A stretch of DNA of 64,000 bases from Haloferax sp. Q22 (GCF_001482285.1 NZ_LOEP01000023.1:56228-120227); one strand, 5' to 3'; positions 1 through 13,439 are shown, counted from the stretch's first letter. The notes: a model not told the origin generated them from the letters alone. Translations and numbers: made by a program.

Positions 1-680
1 CTTCGGTACGTCACGCCGACCGCGACACAGCCGCAGACCGTCGCGACGAGGAGAAGGCCGAGAATAGTGACACGCCACGGTTTCGGGAAGACGACGAGCG
101 TGAACGCGGCGTCCCGAAGCACCGAGTGAAAGAACGCCGCGAGCGCGGTCGCAGCGACGACCGCGCGAGCGGGCGCGAGACCGACCCGCGACGAGGCGAG
201 GTCGAACGCGACCGCGACGAGGAGACCGAACCCGACCCCGGTGAGCACCACGTCTTCGGCGGCCTGAACTGCCGCCGTCACGACCGACGCCTCGGGGTGG
301 TACGTCCACCCGAGAAGCGCGGCGAGCGAGGCGTCGAACCCGACCGCGAAGAGGACGCTCAGTGCGACGACGGCGAACGCGGGAGCGAGAACCGTCGCCG
401 CCGCGTCGGCGAGGCGGGCGCGCTCGGGAAGCCCGAACGACGGCGGGACACCGCGATAGCGCGCGTAGACGAGCGTCGGGACCGCGAGGCCGGCGACGTT
501 CGGCGACGCGAGCGTACCCGCCACCGGGACGCCGAGGAGTCTGAGCGCGGCCCAGTAGCTGACAGCGCTCGTAACCGTGAGACAGGCGAGAAAGAGCCCG
601 AGCCGACCGAGTTCGGTCGCTTCGCTCGGGAGCGAGTCGTCGGGGCGGAGTTTTCGGACGACGGTCGTGACTCTCGACAC
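1..680 (-). CDS. Multi-pass membrane protein, 3' part cut by window edge
   Basis: Unrecognised integral membrane protein. An open frame runs leftward from a GTG at 680 to the window edge with no stop, giving 226 visible residues. Residues about 1-26 are charged; strongly hydrophobic stretches follow at about 27-50, 85-110, 150-165 and 175-190, then another near the edge. Codon use, with G or C at third positions, fits a real haloarchaeal gene, whereas the overlapping frames give Arg/Ser-rich translations. A segment with Glu-Asp followed by a helix and a later Phe-Phe-His loosely recalls CPBP-type intramembrane proteases, but the EExxxR signature is absent. The start is uncertain because an in-frame TTG lies a little upstream. 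Confidence 0.65.
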   Translation of the reverse strand, partial: MSRVTTVVRKLRPDDSLPSEATELGRLGLFLACLTVTSAVSYWAALRLLGVPVAGTLASPNVAGLAVPTLVYARYRGVPPSFGLPERARLADAAATVLAPAFAVVALSVLFAVGFDASLAALLGWTYHPEASVVTAAVQAAEDVVLTGVGFGLLVAVAFDLASSRVGLAPARAVVAATALAAFFHSVLRDAAFTLVVFPKPWRVTILGLLLVATVCGCVAVGVTYR

Positions 681-800
681 GGCTGGAGCGACCGGTCGGC
701 GGGACAAATCGCTATCGGCCGCTCGGCTCGGACGGGAGAGAAAACGGCACACCTACCGGTCACGGGCCGGTGCGTCGAAAGAAATGTTCGGATGAGCGCC

Positions 801-1190
801 TTAGATGACGCGGTTCTGCAGGTAGTCGAGGTGCTTCGCGTTGTAGACGATCTTGACCTCGTCCTCGACCGGCGAACCGATGCAGGTGAGACGGACGTTC
901 TTGTCGTTGACTTCCTCGTCGGAGAGAATCTGCTGCATGTCCATCTCGATTTCGCCCTCCTTCAGGATGGACGCACAGTTCGCACAGGCACCTGCGCGGC
1001 AGCTGAAGGGCCAGTCGTAGCCCTGCGCCTCTGCGGCTTCGAGGATGTACTCGCCCTGATTAACTTCCATCTCACCGTAGTCTTCGGCGTCGAGACCGGC
1101 GTCGGCGGCCTGTTCGAAGAGGTCGTCGTCGTCGAGGTCCCAGCCGTTGTCGTCGAGAACTTCGTAGTTGAGGTAGGTTACCGTGGGCAT
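801..1190 (-). CDS. fdx: 2Fe-2S ferredoxin, halobacterial plant-type
   Basis: Soluble electron carrier of 129 residues, the size of known halobacterial ferredoxins. The cluster ligands are visible as Cys64, Cys69, Cys72 and Cys103 (CRAGACANC, then a lone Cys about 31 residues on). As in the halobacterial family, an acidic helical insertion precedes the cluster loop (residues about 17-45), the known halophilic adaptation of the plant-type fold. In haloarchaea this protein takes electrons from the pyruvate and 2-oxoglutarate oxidoreductases. The ATG at 1190 ([10 protein letters not shown]) was chosen over an in-frame ATG at 1217 because it matches the family N-terminus; a TATA-like stretch lies about 30 nt upstream. 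Confidence 0.95.
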   Translation of the reverse strand: MPTVTYLNYEVLDDNGWDLDDDDLFEQAADAGLDAEDYGEMEVNQGEYILEAAEAQGYDWPFSCRAGACANCASILKEGEIEMDMQQILSDEEVNDKNVRLTCIGSPVEDEVKIVYNAKHLDYLQNRVI

Positions 1191-1330
1191 CGACAGAGGA
1201 TTCGAAGGCCACCCCATTAGACTTTGCTGTTCCGTGCGCCGAATTCGACCCGCGCCGCGGCGGCGACCGCCCGTTTGTTACATTGTTGACCGTGATAGTT
1301 CTGGATTAACAGACGCGGCGATTGAACGCT

Positions 1331-2491
1331 TCAGATAACGCCAGCGGAGAACAGCGCGTACGATGCGATGGCCGAAAGCGAGGGCGTGAGCATCCAGAAG
1401 AAGATGACTCGCCCGGTCGTGCCGGGGTCGAACAGGTCCTGCGCGGAGAGTTCGTCGGGGGCTTCCTCGCCCATCTTCGGCACCTCGTCCTCGCGCTCGG
1501 CGGTGAGCGCGTTGACCGATACCTGCGGGGCCTCCCCGCCGCTCAGGGCCTCGCCGAGCGTGACGGTTCGGGTCGCCCGTCCCCAGCCGAGGCCGACGAT
1601 GCACATCGTCGCGCTCACGGCGAGGCTGGCGGGGATACCGATGGCCGACAGGAAGGAGATGAGTGACGCGCTCACCGTCTCGACGATGAGCGCCGCGAGG
1701 ATGGGCAACTGCGTGAGGTCGTTTCCGACCGTGTCGAGCGTCCGGCGGGCGATGGTGAACGCGCCGAGGCCGATGGCGCCGCCGGCGACGAGGATGCCCG
1801 TGTTCATCTCGAGCGCGCCGTTGCCGACGAGCGGGGCGACCGCGTTGGCGACGTTCGACGCGCCCGCGGAGAACGCCATGTAACAGGCGACGACGACGAC
1901 GAGGATGGTGCTCCCGAACTCGCGGTACGTCGTGTTCGGCCCGAGTCGCAGCCGCGGGATGCCGCCGTCGCGATCGAGCGTGACGAGCGCACCGGGGCTC
2001 TGGTCGAGTTTGAGCCACGCGTCGAGATACGGGTAGATGTACCGCCCGATGACCGCGCAGATCCAGAAAGCGATGACGGGCGCGACGATCCACCACGAGA
2101 TGATTTCGAGCATCACGCCGGAGTCGAGCGACCCGTTGGCGAGGCCGAGGCCCGCGATGGCCCCGACCGCCGTCATCGACGTGGAGGCGGGGACGCCGAA
2201 GGTGTTAGAGACCAACAGCGCGAGGCCGACAAAGAAGAGGACGGCGACGCTCGCCGCGAGCGTGAACTCGCTTTGCGGGACGATTTCGCCGCCCATCTTG
2301 GCGACGACCTCTCTCCCGATCGTCCACCCGCCGAGGAGCGCGAACCCCGTCATCAGGGCCGCAGCGGCGAGTTTCCCGAGCACACCGCTCCCGACCGCGG
2401 GACCGAAGGCGACCCCCGTGGACGAGCCGCCGATGTTGAACCCGACGAACACTGCCACCAGGAGACCGACGAAGAGGAGTGCTTCTACCAC
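1331..2491 (-). CDS. pit: Inorganic phosphate transporter, PiT family
   Basis: Integral membrane symporter of 386 residues for inorganic phosphate, of the PiT family (PF01384). The protein is almost wholly hydrophobic, with about ten predicted helices. The two internal-repeat signature regions are visible: FNIGGSSTGVAFGPAVGSG near the N-terminus and FSAGASNVANAVAPLVG around residues 210-230; the usual Asn-Asp is Asn-Ile/Asn-Val here. A charged loop near residues 315-345 separates the last helices. The start is GTG at 2491. A TATA-like box (rc CTTTTATTCC) is centred 24 nt upstream, so the transcript is probably leaderless. Confidence 0.9.
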   Translation of the reverse strand: MVEALLFVGLLVAVFVGFNIGGSSTGVAFGPAVGSGVLGKLAAAALMTGFALLGGWTIGREVVAKMGGEIVPQSEFTLAASVAVLFFVGLALLVSNTFGVPASTSMTAVGAIAGLGLANGSLDSGVMLEIISWWIVAPVIAFWICAVIGRYIYPYLDAWLKLDQSPGALVTLDRDGGIPRLRLGPNTTYREFGSTILVVVVACYMAFSAGASNVANAVAPLVGNGALEMNTGILVAGGAIGLGAFTIARRTLDTVGNDLTQLPILAALIVETVSASLISFLSAIGIPASLAVSATMCIVGLGWGRATRTVTLGEALSGGEAPQVSVNALTAEREDEVPKMGEEAPDELSAQDLFDPGTTGRVIFFWMLTPSLSAIASYALFSAGVI

Positions 2492-2510
2492 GCAGTCACC
2501 TACTGACGCG

Positions 2511-2520
2511 GGAATAAAAG
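2511..2520 (-). promoter_or_regulatory. TATA-like box of the phosphate transporter gene
   Basis: On the minus strand the stretch reads CTTTTATTCC, centred 24 nt before the GTG start at 2491. This is the spacing expected for a leaderless haloarchaeal transcript. Confidence 0.55.
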
Positions 2521-2602
2521 GGACGGCGGTCGGTGGCCGACCATCCTGCTGACACCGACGCCGACGCGGCGGCCGGAACCGACCCGTCCGCGGCGAGCGC
2601 GC

Positions 2603-3898
<1,296 letters not shown>

Positions 3899-4030
3899 AC
3901 TCGAACGTCGAATCGAACGGGCGTAAAGCGCGGTGGCGGTCGCAATTCCCGCCGGCTTCTGCGACGCGATAGCAATTGACAAGAAACCCCTGAGAATCGA
4001 GGGGAGGGTCTCGAAGCGACCGGCTGCGCC

Positions 4031-5278
4031 TCAGCGCGAGAACAGCGAGGAGTGGACCGGTGCGAAGTCCTTCTCCTCGTCGGGTTCGCCACCGTCGGTC
4101 GCGGTGTCGGTCACCGCGCGACCCGCGACGCCCTCGTCGACGAAGTCGCCGAGCGGCGGCCCGACCTTCTCGGGTTCGACGAGGAAGGCGTCGTGGCCGT
4201 GGTCGGACTCGACGACGTGGTGGGCGACCGGCGCGTCGACACGGCGGAACGCGCCCGCCAGCGACTCCGACTGCTCGGTTGTGAAGTGCCAGTCGCCGGT
4301 GAACGAGACGAGAAGCGACTCGCCCTCGAAGGCGGCGAGCGCGGCCGCGTCGGACTCGTAGCCCTCCGAGAGGTCGAAGTCGTCCATGGCGCGCGTGAGG
4401 TACAGATACGCGTTGGCGTCGAAGCGCTCGGCGAACTTCTCGGCCTGATAGTCGAGGTAGGACTCGACCTCGCGGTACGGGAAGAACGCGGCCGCGGGGT
4501 CCGACGGGAAGGCGTCGCCGCGCTCGCCGCGGCCCGCCGAGCGCCGACCGAACTTGCGCTCCATCGAGTCCTTCGAGAGGTACATCAGGTGGCCGAGTTG
4601 GCGGGCGAGTCCGAGGCCCGCGTCGGGCGACGGGCGGTCCTCGCCGTAGTAGTCGCCGCCGTTCCAGTTCGGGTCCGAGGTGATGGCGCGGCGGGCGACG
4701 GCGTCGATGCCGAGACACTGCGAATCGAGGCGGGCCGCCGAGGCGACGACGACGAGGCGTTCCACGTCGTCGGGGAACTGCACGGCCCAGTCGAGGGCGT
4801 TCATGCCGCCGACGGAGCCGCCGACGACGGCGTGCAAGCGACCGACCCCGAGGTGGTCGAGCAGGCGGCGCTGCGCGCGGGTCCAGTCGTGGACCGTGAC
4901 CGGCGGGAAGTCCGTGCCCCACGGCTCGCCGTCCGGTCCCTCGCTGGCCGGGCCGCTCGTGCCGTAACACGACCCCGGGACGTTCACGCAGATGACGTAG
5001 TAGTCGTTGGTGTCGAGCGCCTTACCCGGGCCGACGATGTCGCCCCACCACGCGCGGGCCTGCCCGGAGACGCCCGACTCGGTACCGTGACCGGCGACGT
5101 GCTGGCTCCCGGTGAGACCGTGACAGACGAGGACCGCGTTCTGCCCGTCGAACTCGCCGTAGGCCTCGTAGGCGACCTTCAGGTTGGGCAGTATCTCTCC
5201 CGACTCGAACTCGTGTTCGCCGATGTCGACGACGTCGGATTCGACCCGGCGACCGGGCGTGGTTCGCGTTCGGCTCAT
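4031..5278 (-). CDS. metX: Homoserine O-acetyltransferase
   Basis: Alpha/beta-hydrolase-fold acyltransferase of 415 residues that activates homoserine with acetyl-CoA, the first committed step to methionine. It shows the family signature [12 protein letters not shown], the nucleophile elbow [13 protein letters not shown] (central Ser), and the C-terminal Asp ([11 protein letters not shown]) and His ([10 protein letters not shown]) of the triad. The start ATG at 5278 overlaps the stop of the upstream sulfhydrylase gene by 4 nt (ATGA), so the two are translationally coupled. The extra-long antisense-like extension upstream of this ATG is Arg-rich shadow reading of the neighbour and was discarded. 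Confidence 0.94.
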   Translation of the reverse strand: MSRTRTTPGRRVESDVVDIGEHEFESGEILPNLKVAYEAYGEFDGQNAVLVCHGLTGSQHVAGHGTESGVSGQARAWWGDIVGPGKALDTNDYYVICVNVPGSCYGTSGPASEGPDGEPWGTDFPPVTVHDWTRAQRRLLDHLGVGRLHAVVGGSVGGMNALDWAVQFPDDVERLVVVASAARLDSQCLGIDAVARRAITSDPNWNGGDYYGEDRPSPDAGLGLARQLGHLMYLSKDSMERKFGRRSAGRGERGDAFPSDPAAAFFPYREVESYLDYQAEKFAERFDANAYLYLTRAMDDFDLSEGYESDAAALAAFEGESLLVSFTGDWHFTTEQSESLAGAFRRVDAPVAHHVVESDHGHDAFLVEPEKVGPPLGDFVDEGVAGRAVTDTATDGGEPDEEKDFAPVHSSLFSR

Positions 5279-6594
5279 CGCTCCTCCGCGTCCTCGGCCG
5301 CCTGCTGACGCAGAGCGTGTTCGATTGCCTGGTCGAGGTCGGCGATGATGTCGTCGGCGTCCTCGATGCCGACAGACAGCCGGAGCATGTCGGGCGCGAC
5401 GCCCGCGGCGCGCTGTTCGTCCATCGAGAGCTGAGCGTGCGTGGTCGATGCGGGGTGGATGAGAAGCGTCTTCGCGTCGCCGATGTTGGCGAGGAAGCTC
5501 ACGAGGTCGACCGACTCGCAGACGGTCTTGGCGGCCCCGTAGGCCGCCTCGTCGTCCGCGCCGTCGAGGCCGAACGTGACCATGCCGGCGTAGCCGCCCT
5601 GTAGGTACTCGGTCGCAAGGTCGTGGGTTTCGTGGTCCTCGAAGCCGGGGTAGGTGACCCACGCAACGCCGTCGCGGTCGCGGAGGAACTCGGCGACTTG
5701 CCGGGCGTTCTCGCAGTGGGCGCGCATTCGGAGCGCGAGCGTCTCGACGCCCTGAAGCGTCTGCCACGCGTCGAACGGCGACTGGCAACTGCCGGTGCTC
5801 CTGACGGCGCGCTGGCGGACGGCCTCGGCGAAGGCGCGCTCGCCGAACCGCTCGACGAAGTCGACGCCGAAGGCGGGATTTTCGCCGGAGAGTTCGTCGT
5901 AGTCGGCCGCGTCCCACGGGAAGGTGCCGCCGTCGACGACGACGCCACCGACGGTCGTGCCGGAGCCGTGGAGCCACTTCGTCGTCGACTCCCAGACGAT
6001 GTCCGCGCCGTGTTCGATGGGTCGGCAGAGCGCGGGCGTGGCGAACGTGTTGTCCACGACGAGCGGGACGCGGTGCTCGTGGGCGACCTCCGCGATGGCC
6101 TCGAAGTCGGGCGTCTTCAGCGAGGGGTTCGCCACCGTCTCGACGTGGACGAAGGCGGTGTCGTCGTCGATGGCTTCCTCGTAGGCGTCCACGTCGAGCG
6201 TCTCGACGGTCCGGGATTCGATGCCGCGTCTGACGGCGGTCTTCGAGAAGTACGAGGCCGTGCCGCCGTACATATCCTCCGAGAGGACGACGTTGTCGCC
6301 GACCGACGCGAGGACGGTCGTGAGCGCGTCGAGCGCGCCCATCCCGGAGGCGGTGGCGACCGCGTCGACGCCCGATTCGAGGGCGGCGAGGCGGCGTTCG
6401 AGGATGCGGGTCGTCGGGTTGGAGATGCGGGAGTAGACGTCGCCGTCGGCTTCGAGGGCGTACAGGTCCGCGGCGTGGTCCGCGTCGTCGAAGACGTACG
6501 ACGTGGTCTGGTAGAGTGGCGGGGCGCGGGCCCCTGTCGCCGGGTCCGGGTCCTGTCCGGCGTGGAGGCCGAGCGTGCGGAAGCCTCGGTTCAT
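5275..6594 (-). CDS. O-acetylhomoserine sulfhydrylase / cystathionine synthase-like PLP enzyme, paralogue 2
   Basis: Second Cys/Met metabolism PLP enzyme, 439 residues, first gene of a two-gene unit with metX. It has the same landmarks as the gene at 2603-3898: [54 protein letters not shown] and the PLP lysine in [15 protein letters not shown]. The C-terminus carries an additional charged tail ([10 protein letters not shown]). Gene order suggests that MetX supplies O-acetylhomoserine directly to this enzyme. Whether the two paralogues differ in sulfur donor (sulfide versus cysteine) cannot be seen. A TATA-like box lies about 32 nt upstream of the ATG at 6594. Confidence 0.88.
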   Translation of the reverse strand: MNRGFRTLGLHAGQDPDPATGARAPPLYQTTSYVFDDADHAADLYALEADGDVYSRISNPTTRILERRLAALESGVDAVATASGMGALDALTTVLASVGDNVVLSEDMYGGTASYFSKTAVRRGIESRTVETLDVDAYEEAIDDDTAFVHVETVANPSLKTPDFEAIAEVAHEHRVPLVVDNTFATPALCRPIEHGADIVWESTTKWLHGSGTTVGGVVVDGGTFPWDAADYDELSGENPAFGVDFVERFGERAFAEAVRQRAVRSTGSCQSPFDAWQTLQGVETLALRMRAHCENARQVAEFLRDRDGVAWVTYPGFEDHETHDLATEYLQGGYAGMVTFGLDGADDEAAYGAAKTVCESVDLVSFLANIGDAKTLLIHPASTTHAQLSMDEQRAAGVAPDMLRLSVGIEDADDIIADLDQAIEHALRQQAAEDAEER

Positions 6595-6621
6595 GTATGA
6601 GGTGCATAATCTTCGACAGAG

Positions 6622-6630
6622 GAATAACCG
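6622..6630 (-). promoter_or_regulatory. TATA-like box for the sulfhydrylase-metX unit
   Basis: On the minus strand it reads CGGTTATTC, centred about 32 nt before the ATG at 6594. The intergenic region is shared with the divergent HTH_10 gene starting at 6773. Confidence 0.45.
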
Positions 6631-6772
6631 TCAGTTACGGCAAGCGTTGCCCGTGGTTTGGGGTGAAAAGCGGCGGCCGGTTCGGAGGGGTCGGAGGAGA
6701 CGAGACACGACGAGATGGTCCGTGCCGGAGGGGAACTTGCATACCTCGGCGGCGCGAGAGTCGGAGTAACCC

Positions 6773-7426
6773 ATGAAGTGTCTCCGGGCTCACTTCGACG
6801 CCGACGAGAACCCGTTCGGGAGCCCGTACGACGTGTTCGCGGTCGACGGCCGCCACCCGTGCGGGGAGCTTCGCGACCTGCGGCTCCGTCCCGACGGAAC
6901 CGTGGTCGAACTCTGCGTCCTCGAGGACGCACCGCCGGACATCGAGGCGCGGCTGGCCGACCACCCCGATATCGTCGATTTCGACGTGGGCGAGACGGCC
7001 GACGGCGGCGTCGTCTGCCACGTTCATCTCGTCCCCGACGACGACGTGCGACGGCTGCTCGAACTCGTGGACGAACACGACCTGCTTCTCGACACGCCGA
7101 TTCGGCTCACCCGCGAGGGCGTCGTCGTCAACGTCCTCGGGAGCCACGCGCAGCTCACGGGCGCGGTCACGTCGCTCCCCGACTCGCTCACCGACGCGTT
7201 CTGCGTGGACGGCCTCTCGGACTACGAACCGGTTCGCGGCGGCGTCCGCGCGGACCTCACCGCCCGCCAGCGCGAAGTGCTCGACACCGCCGTCGAGCGC
7301 GGCTACTACGACATCCCGCGGCGGGTGTCGGTCGAGGAACTCGCCGCCGAACTCGACTGCTCGCAGAGCACCGCCTCGGAACACCTTCGAAAGGTCGAAT
7401 CGCGCGTGATGAACCGCCTCGGGTGA
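6773..7426 (+). CDS. HTH_10 (bacterio-opsin activator type) DNA-binding regulator
   Basis: Predicted transcription regulator of 217 residues. The C-terminal part (about 160-217) is the HTH_10 domain seen in haloarchaeal Bat-like regulators: LTARQREVLDTAVERGYYDIPRRVSVEELAAELDCS, followed by the recognition segment STASEHLRKVE. The N-terminal 150 residues form the accompanying sensor-like region with no recognisable ligand pocket. It is divergent from the methionine-synthesis unit, with a 178-bp shared intergenic region, so control of those genes is possible but unproven. Confidence 0.88.
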   Translation: MKCLRAHFDADENPFGSPYDVFAVDGRHPCGELRDLRLRPDGTVVELCVLEDAPPDIEARLADHPDIVDFDVGETADGGVVCHVHLVPDDDVRRLLELVDEHDLLLDTPIRLTREGVVVNVLGSHAQLTGAVTSLPDSLTDAFCVDGLSDYEPVRGGVRADLTARQREVLDTAVERGYYDIPRRVSVEELAAELDCSQSTASEHLRKVESRVMNRLG

Positions 7427-7460
7427 CCCCCGCCGTCGCGTCGCCGACTTGGTGGGCCAC

Positions 7461-7469
7461 TATATAAAG
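7461..7469 (+). promoter_or_regulatory. Strong TATA box of the cytochrome P450 gene
   Basis: TATATAAAG lies 54-62 nt upstream of the P450 ATG at 7523. It is one of the best archaeal TATA boxes in the window and implies a 5' leader of about 30 nt, unlike the leaderless pattern of most neighbours. Confidence 0.65.
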
Positions 7470-7522
7470 GGCCGGCCGGCATCGGCAGTAGCGCCATCCC
7501 GGTTCCGCCCGTAGTTTCAGCT

Positions 7523-8875
7523 ATGTCAGAAGCGACGCAACCCGGTCGAGAACGACCGCCGAGTCCCCCGTCGAAACCCGTGGTCCACCACACTCTCCGG
7601 TACGCGGACGACCCGCTCGCGTTCGTCACCGAAGTCGCTCGCGAGTACGGTCCGGTCGCCGAGTACGACATCGGCGGCATCTCGTTTTACCAGCTGAGCG
7701 ACCCCGAACTCGTCGAACACGTCCTCGTGCAGGAGAACCAGCGGTATATCAAAGGCGAGCTGTTTCAGGAATCGCTCGGGACGGTCCTCGGCGACGGCCT
7801 GCTCACGAGCGAAGGCGAGTTTTGGCGGCAGCAACGCCACCTGATGCAGCCGGCGTTCCTCCCGCAGATGCTGCAGCGCTACAGCGAGGTGATGGTCGAC
7901 TATACGGAGCGAATGCTGTCGTCGTGGGAGGACGGCGAGACGCGCGACATCCACGAGGACATGATGAGCCTCACCGTCGAAATCGCCGCGAAGACGCTGT
8001 TCGACGTGGACATCCGCGAGGAGGAGTCCGCCGTCGGCGACGCCCTCGAAACCGTCATGGACTACTCGTCAACCTCGATGAAGCGACCGGTGGACGTTCC
8101 GCGGTGGGTCCCCACCCCGCGTAACCGCCGGTATCAGCAGGCGCTGGACGACCTCACCGAGGTCGTCGGCCGCATCGTGACGGAACACCGCGACGACGAC
8201 CCCGACCCCGAGGCCAACGACGTCGTCTCGCTCCTGTTGACGTTCCGCGACGACGACGGCGAACCCCTGCCGGACGAGCAGATACGCGACGAACTCGTCA
8301 CCATCCTCCTCGCCGGCCACGAGACCACCGCGCTGGCGCTCACCTACACGCTCCACCTCCTCGGGACGAACCCCGAACAGGCGGCGACGCTCCGCGAGGA
8401 ACTCGACGCCGTCCTCGACAGCGATCGCCCCGGCTTCGGCGACCTCGACGACCTGACCTACACCGAGCAGGTCGTCAAGGAGGGGATGCGCGTCTACCCG
8501 CCGGTGTGGGAACTCATCCGCGAGGCCGCCGAACCCGACACGGTCGGCGGCTACCGCGTCGAACCCGGACAGACCGTCGCGGTCCAGCAGTGGGTCCTCC
8601 ACCGCGACCCGCGGTTCTACGACGACCCCCTCGAATTCCGGCCGAGTCGGTGGACGAAGGCGTTCGAACGCGACCTTCCGAAGTACGCGTACTTCCCGTT
8701 CGGCGGCGGCCCGCGCCGGTGTATTGGTGACCGCTTCGCCATGCTCGAAGCGCGCCTCGCGCTGGCGACGATTGCCCAGTCATGGACGGTCGACCCGACT
8801 CACGACCTGTCGTTCGACCCCTCGATTACGCTCCGGCCCGAAGGGTCGGTCGAGATGGTCGTGAACCGCCGGTAA
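7523..8875 (+). CDS. Cytochrome P450 monooxygenase
   Basis: Heme-thiolate monooxygenase of 450 residues, a normal soluble P450 length with no membrane anchor. The diagnostic motifs are all present: the I-helix oxygen-activation motif AGHETT (264-269), the K-helix ExxR (Glu320-Arg323), the meander PxxFxPxRW region (LEFRPSRW), and the heme loop FPFGGGPRRCIG with the axial Cys400. The substrate is unknown. Its redox partner is not adjacent; the three-cysteine ferredoxin at 43016 or the 2Fe-2S ferredoxin at 801 are candidates only by function. It belongs to the small haloarchaeal CYP group. Confidence 0.95.
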   Translation: MSEATQPGRERPPSPPSKPVVHHTLRYADDPLAFVTEVAREYGPVAEYDIGGISFYQLSDPELVEHVLVQENQRYIKGELFQESLGTVLGDGLLTSEGEFWRQQRHLMQPAFLPQMLQRYSEVMVDYTERMLSSWEDGETRDIHEDMMSLTVEIAAKTLFDVDIREEESAVGDALETVMDYSSTSMKRPVDVPRWVPTPRNRRYQQALDDLTEVVGRIVTEHRDDDPDPEANDVVSLLLTFRDDDGEPLPDEQIRDELVTILLAGHETTALALTYTLHLLGTNPEQAATLREELDAVLDSDRPGFGDLDDLTYTEQVVKEGMRVYPPVWELIREAAEPDTVGGYRVEPGQTVAVQQWVLHRDPRFYDDPLEFRPSRWTKAFERDLPKYAYFPFGGGPRRCIGDRFAMLEARLALATIAQSWTVDPTHDLSFDPSITLRPEGSVEMVVNRR

Positions 8876-8973
8876 GCGCCGGTGGAAATCGCGGCGGCGG
8901 CGCGTAGTCTCACCCCGTTTTCACCCGCCGTCGTCGCCAACACGCTTATTCGCCGAGGCCGTGGACCGGTTCC

Positions 8974-9179
8974 ATGGCCGGAGACTTCCTCCTCGTCGCC
9001 GCCGTCTTTCTCGCCGTCGGCCTCCCGGCGGCGGCGTTCCCCTACCGGGTGTCGAAGCTCGGCGAACAGGTCGACGCCATCGGGAGCAAGACATCCAAAG
9101 ACGAGGTCGAACCCGCCGAGTGGAACGTGACGCTCACGCGGTTCGTCGGCGTCTTCATGTCCGCGCTCGGGGTCGCCTA

Positions 9180-9192
<13 letters not shown>
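8974..9192 (+). CDS. Small two-helix membrane protein
   Basis: A 72-residue protein of unknown function. One hydrophobic helix spans residues 5-24 (LLVAAVFLAVGLPAAAF) and a second lies at the C-terminus (VGVFMSALGVAYLFA). A charged, potentially cytoplasmic loop (KLGEQVDAIGSKTSKDEVEP) lies between them. This layout recurs in many haloarchaeal genomes as a conserved hypothetical. The last codons and stop are part of a 39-bp sequence repeated 70 bp downstream, described separately. Confidence 0.75.
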
Positions 9193-11455
<2,263 letters not shown>

Positions 11456-11517
11456 AACAGTCGGAGGTCGGCGTCGCCGAGGCGGGCGCGCCCACCTCAG
11501 GAGTCAGTAGTTCCGCC

Positions 11518-12441
11518 TCAGAGGTCCGTCTTCTCGAACGCCCGGTAGCCGAGCAGCGGCGGGACGACGATCCACGCGAGGAGGATGGCGAGGATGAACG
11601 GCCCGGTGAAGTAGAACGGAAGCGACTCCGCGAACGTCGACTCGATGGCGAACCGCTCGGCGAGGCCGGCCTTGAACAGGCGGGCGGCGACGGCGGGGCC
11701 GTACAGTTCCGCGACCAGCGTCTCGTAGGCCCGAAGCGGGTTCAGGTACTTAATGAAAAGACGCATCTGGACGATTTGCGGCGCGGTCAGCGCGGTGAGA
11801 CCGAGCTGTTCGATGACCCAGTTGACGAGCCGCGGGACGCCCGTAGCGACCGTCGACCAGAGGACGGCGAAAATGAAGTACAGCCCGACGGTGCCGAACA
11901 GCGCCTGTCGCTGGGAGGCCGACGTCGCCGAGAGCCAGACGCCGATGGAGACGAACGCCGTGGCGAGGAGTCCCGAGAGGGCCACCTGCCCCGCGTAGGA
12001 GACGAACATGACCTGCCCGCCGGTGAACAGCATCGCGAAGAGGGCGACGATGAAGCCGACGAGCATCGAGATGATGACGACGAGCGTGCGGCCGACGAGC
12101 TTTCCGAACACCACGTCGCGCCGGGAGTTCGGCAGCGACAGCAGGAGCTTGATGGTCCCCGACTCGCGCTCGTCGATAAGCGAGCCGTGGGCCGTCACGA
12201 GCGCGATGAGCGCGAGGACGAACCCGAGCATGCCCGCGTAGGAGAAGTTGAACAGCCCGCCCGGTGCGGTGGTGAGGCCGAACAGCGTCTCGGAGTTCGC
12301 GCCCGCACCGGAGAGCAAGACGCCGTAGAACAGCGCCGCCGACCCGCCGATGAGGAGGGCGAAAAACAGCGTCAGGCCGAGGAGCCACCGCGACCGGAGG
12401 GCGTCGCGGAAGTCCTTGCGCGCGACCGATTCGAGCGTCAT
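11518..12441 (-). CDS. ABC-2 type transporter permease
   Basis: Integral membrane subunit of an ABC exporter, 307 residues, with about six hydrophobic helices starting at residues 18-42 (LLGLTLFFALLIGGSAALFYG). The segment DERESGTIKLLLSLPNSRRDVVFGKLVG is the classic ABC-2/NatB coupling loop. It overlaps the upstream ATPase gene by 4 nt (ATGA), so the pair is one operon. The substrate is unknown. Confidence 0.88.
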   Translation of the reverse strand: MTLESVARKDFRDALRSRWLLGLTLFFALLIGGSAALFYGVLLSGAGANSETLFGLTTAPGGLFNFSYAGMLGFVLALIALVTAHGSLIDERESGTIKLLLSLPNSRRDVVFGKLVGRTLVVIISMLVGFIVALFAMLFTGGQVMFVSYAGQVALSGLLATAFVSIGVWLSATSASQRQALFGTVGLYFIFAVLWSTVATGVPRLVNWVIEQLGLTALTAPQIVQMRLFIKYLNPLRAYETLVAELYGPAVAARLFKAGLAERFAIESTFAESLPFYFTGPFILAILLAWIVVPPLLGYRAFEKTDL

Positions 12442-13418
12442 GCTGTCACCTCCGGTTCGTCGGCCGAGTCGTCGCCCTCGGTGTACGCGAGGAAGATATC
12501 CTCCAGCGACGCGGAGTCGGTCTCGAAGTCGGCGACGGTCGCGCCGCCGGCCTCGACGGCCTCGATGACGCGCGACTTGGCGTCGTCGGTACAGCCGACG
12601 ACGAGTCGCCCACCGTCCGATTCGACCGACGAGACGCCGGCGAGCGCGCGGACCGCGTCGAGGTCGGCGTCGCCGTCGACGTCGATTCGGAGAACCGAGT
12701 CGGTCTCGATTCGGCTACGGAGCCCTCGGATACTGTCCTCGGCGATGAGTCGGCCGTCGCGCATGATTCCGACGCGGTCGCAGACCGCTTCGACCTGTCC
12801 GAGCACGTGGCTGGAGAAGAACACCGTCGCGCCGCGGTCGGCCTCGGTGCGGACGATATCGCGCATCTCGCGCGCGCCGGCGGGGTCGAGACCGGAGGAG
12901 GGCTCGTCGAGGACGAGGAGGTCTGGACTCCCGGCGAGCGCCATCGCGAGCGCGAGGCGCTGGGACATCCCCTTGGAGTAGCCGCCGACGCGGCGGTCCG
13001 CCTCGTCGGGGTCGAGGCCGACGCGGGAGAGCAGTTCGTCGGGGTCGTCGTCGGCTTCCTTCGACTCGATGGCGAACTCGACGTGTTCGCGCCCGGTGAG
13101 TCGGTCGTACACGTCGTACCCTTCGGGGAGCACGCCGGTCCGACGCCGGACGGCCACGCTCTCGGCCTGTGCGTCGTGTCCGAGCACGCGGACGGACCCG
13201 CTCGTCGGGCGCACGAAGTCGAGGAGCATGTTGATTGTCGTCGATTTTCCGGCACCGTTGGGACCGAGGAACCCGAACACCTCTCCCTCCGCGACGGAGA
13301 ACGAGAGGTTGTCGACGGCGGTGACGGCGTCGGCATCGGACGACGGGAGGAGAGAATCGAACAGTCCCTCGTCGTCCTCAAACCGTTTCGTCACTCCGTT
13401 CAGTTCGATGGCGGCCAT
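12438..13418 (-). CDS. ABC transporter ATP-binding protein
   Basis: ATPase subunit of 326 residues partnering the permease at 11518-12441. It has Walker A GPNGAGKST, a Q-loop region, the signature SKGMSQRLALAMALAGSP, Walker B LLVLDEPSSGLDP and the H-loop (FFSSHVLGQVEAVCD). The C-terminal 90 residues form the extra domain common in ABC-2 exporters. The promoter-like sequence at 13440-13449 is centred 27 nt before the ATG, suggesting a leaderless transcript. Confidence 0.92.
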   Translation of the reverse strand: MAAIELNGVTKRFEDDEGLFDSLLPSSDADAVTAVDNLSFSVAEGEVFGFLGPNGAGKSTTINMLLDFVRPTSGSVRVLGHDAQAESVAVRRRTGVLPEGYDVYDRLTGREHVEFAIESKEADDDPDELLSRVGLDPDEADRRVGGYSKGMSQRLALAMALAGSPDLLVLDEPSSGLDPAGAREMRDIVRTEADRGATVFFSSHVLGQVEAVCDRVGIMRDGRLIAEDSIRGLRSRIETDSVLRIDVDGDADLDAVRALAGVSSVESDGGRLVVGCTDDAKSRVIEAVEAGGATVADFETDSASLEDIFLAYTEGDDSADEPEVTA

Positions 13419-13439
13419 GGGCGGGCCTGCGTCGCACTG

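Noticed and set aside
126..1220. Long plus-strand open frame over the membrane protein and ferredoxin genes
   Set aside because: Arg/Glu-rich translation with no domain; it is antisense to the ferredoxin, whose cysteine motif is clear.
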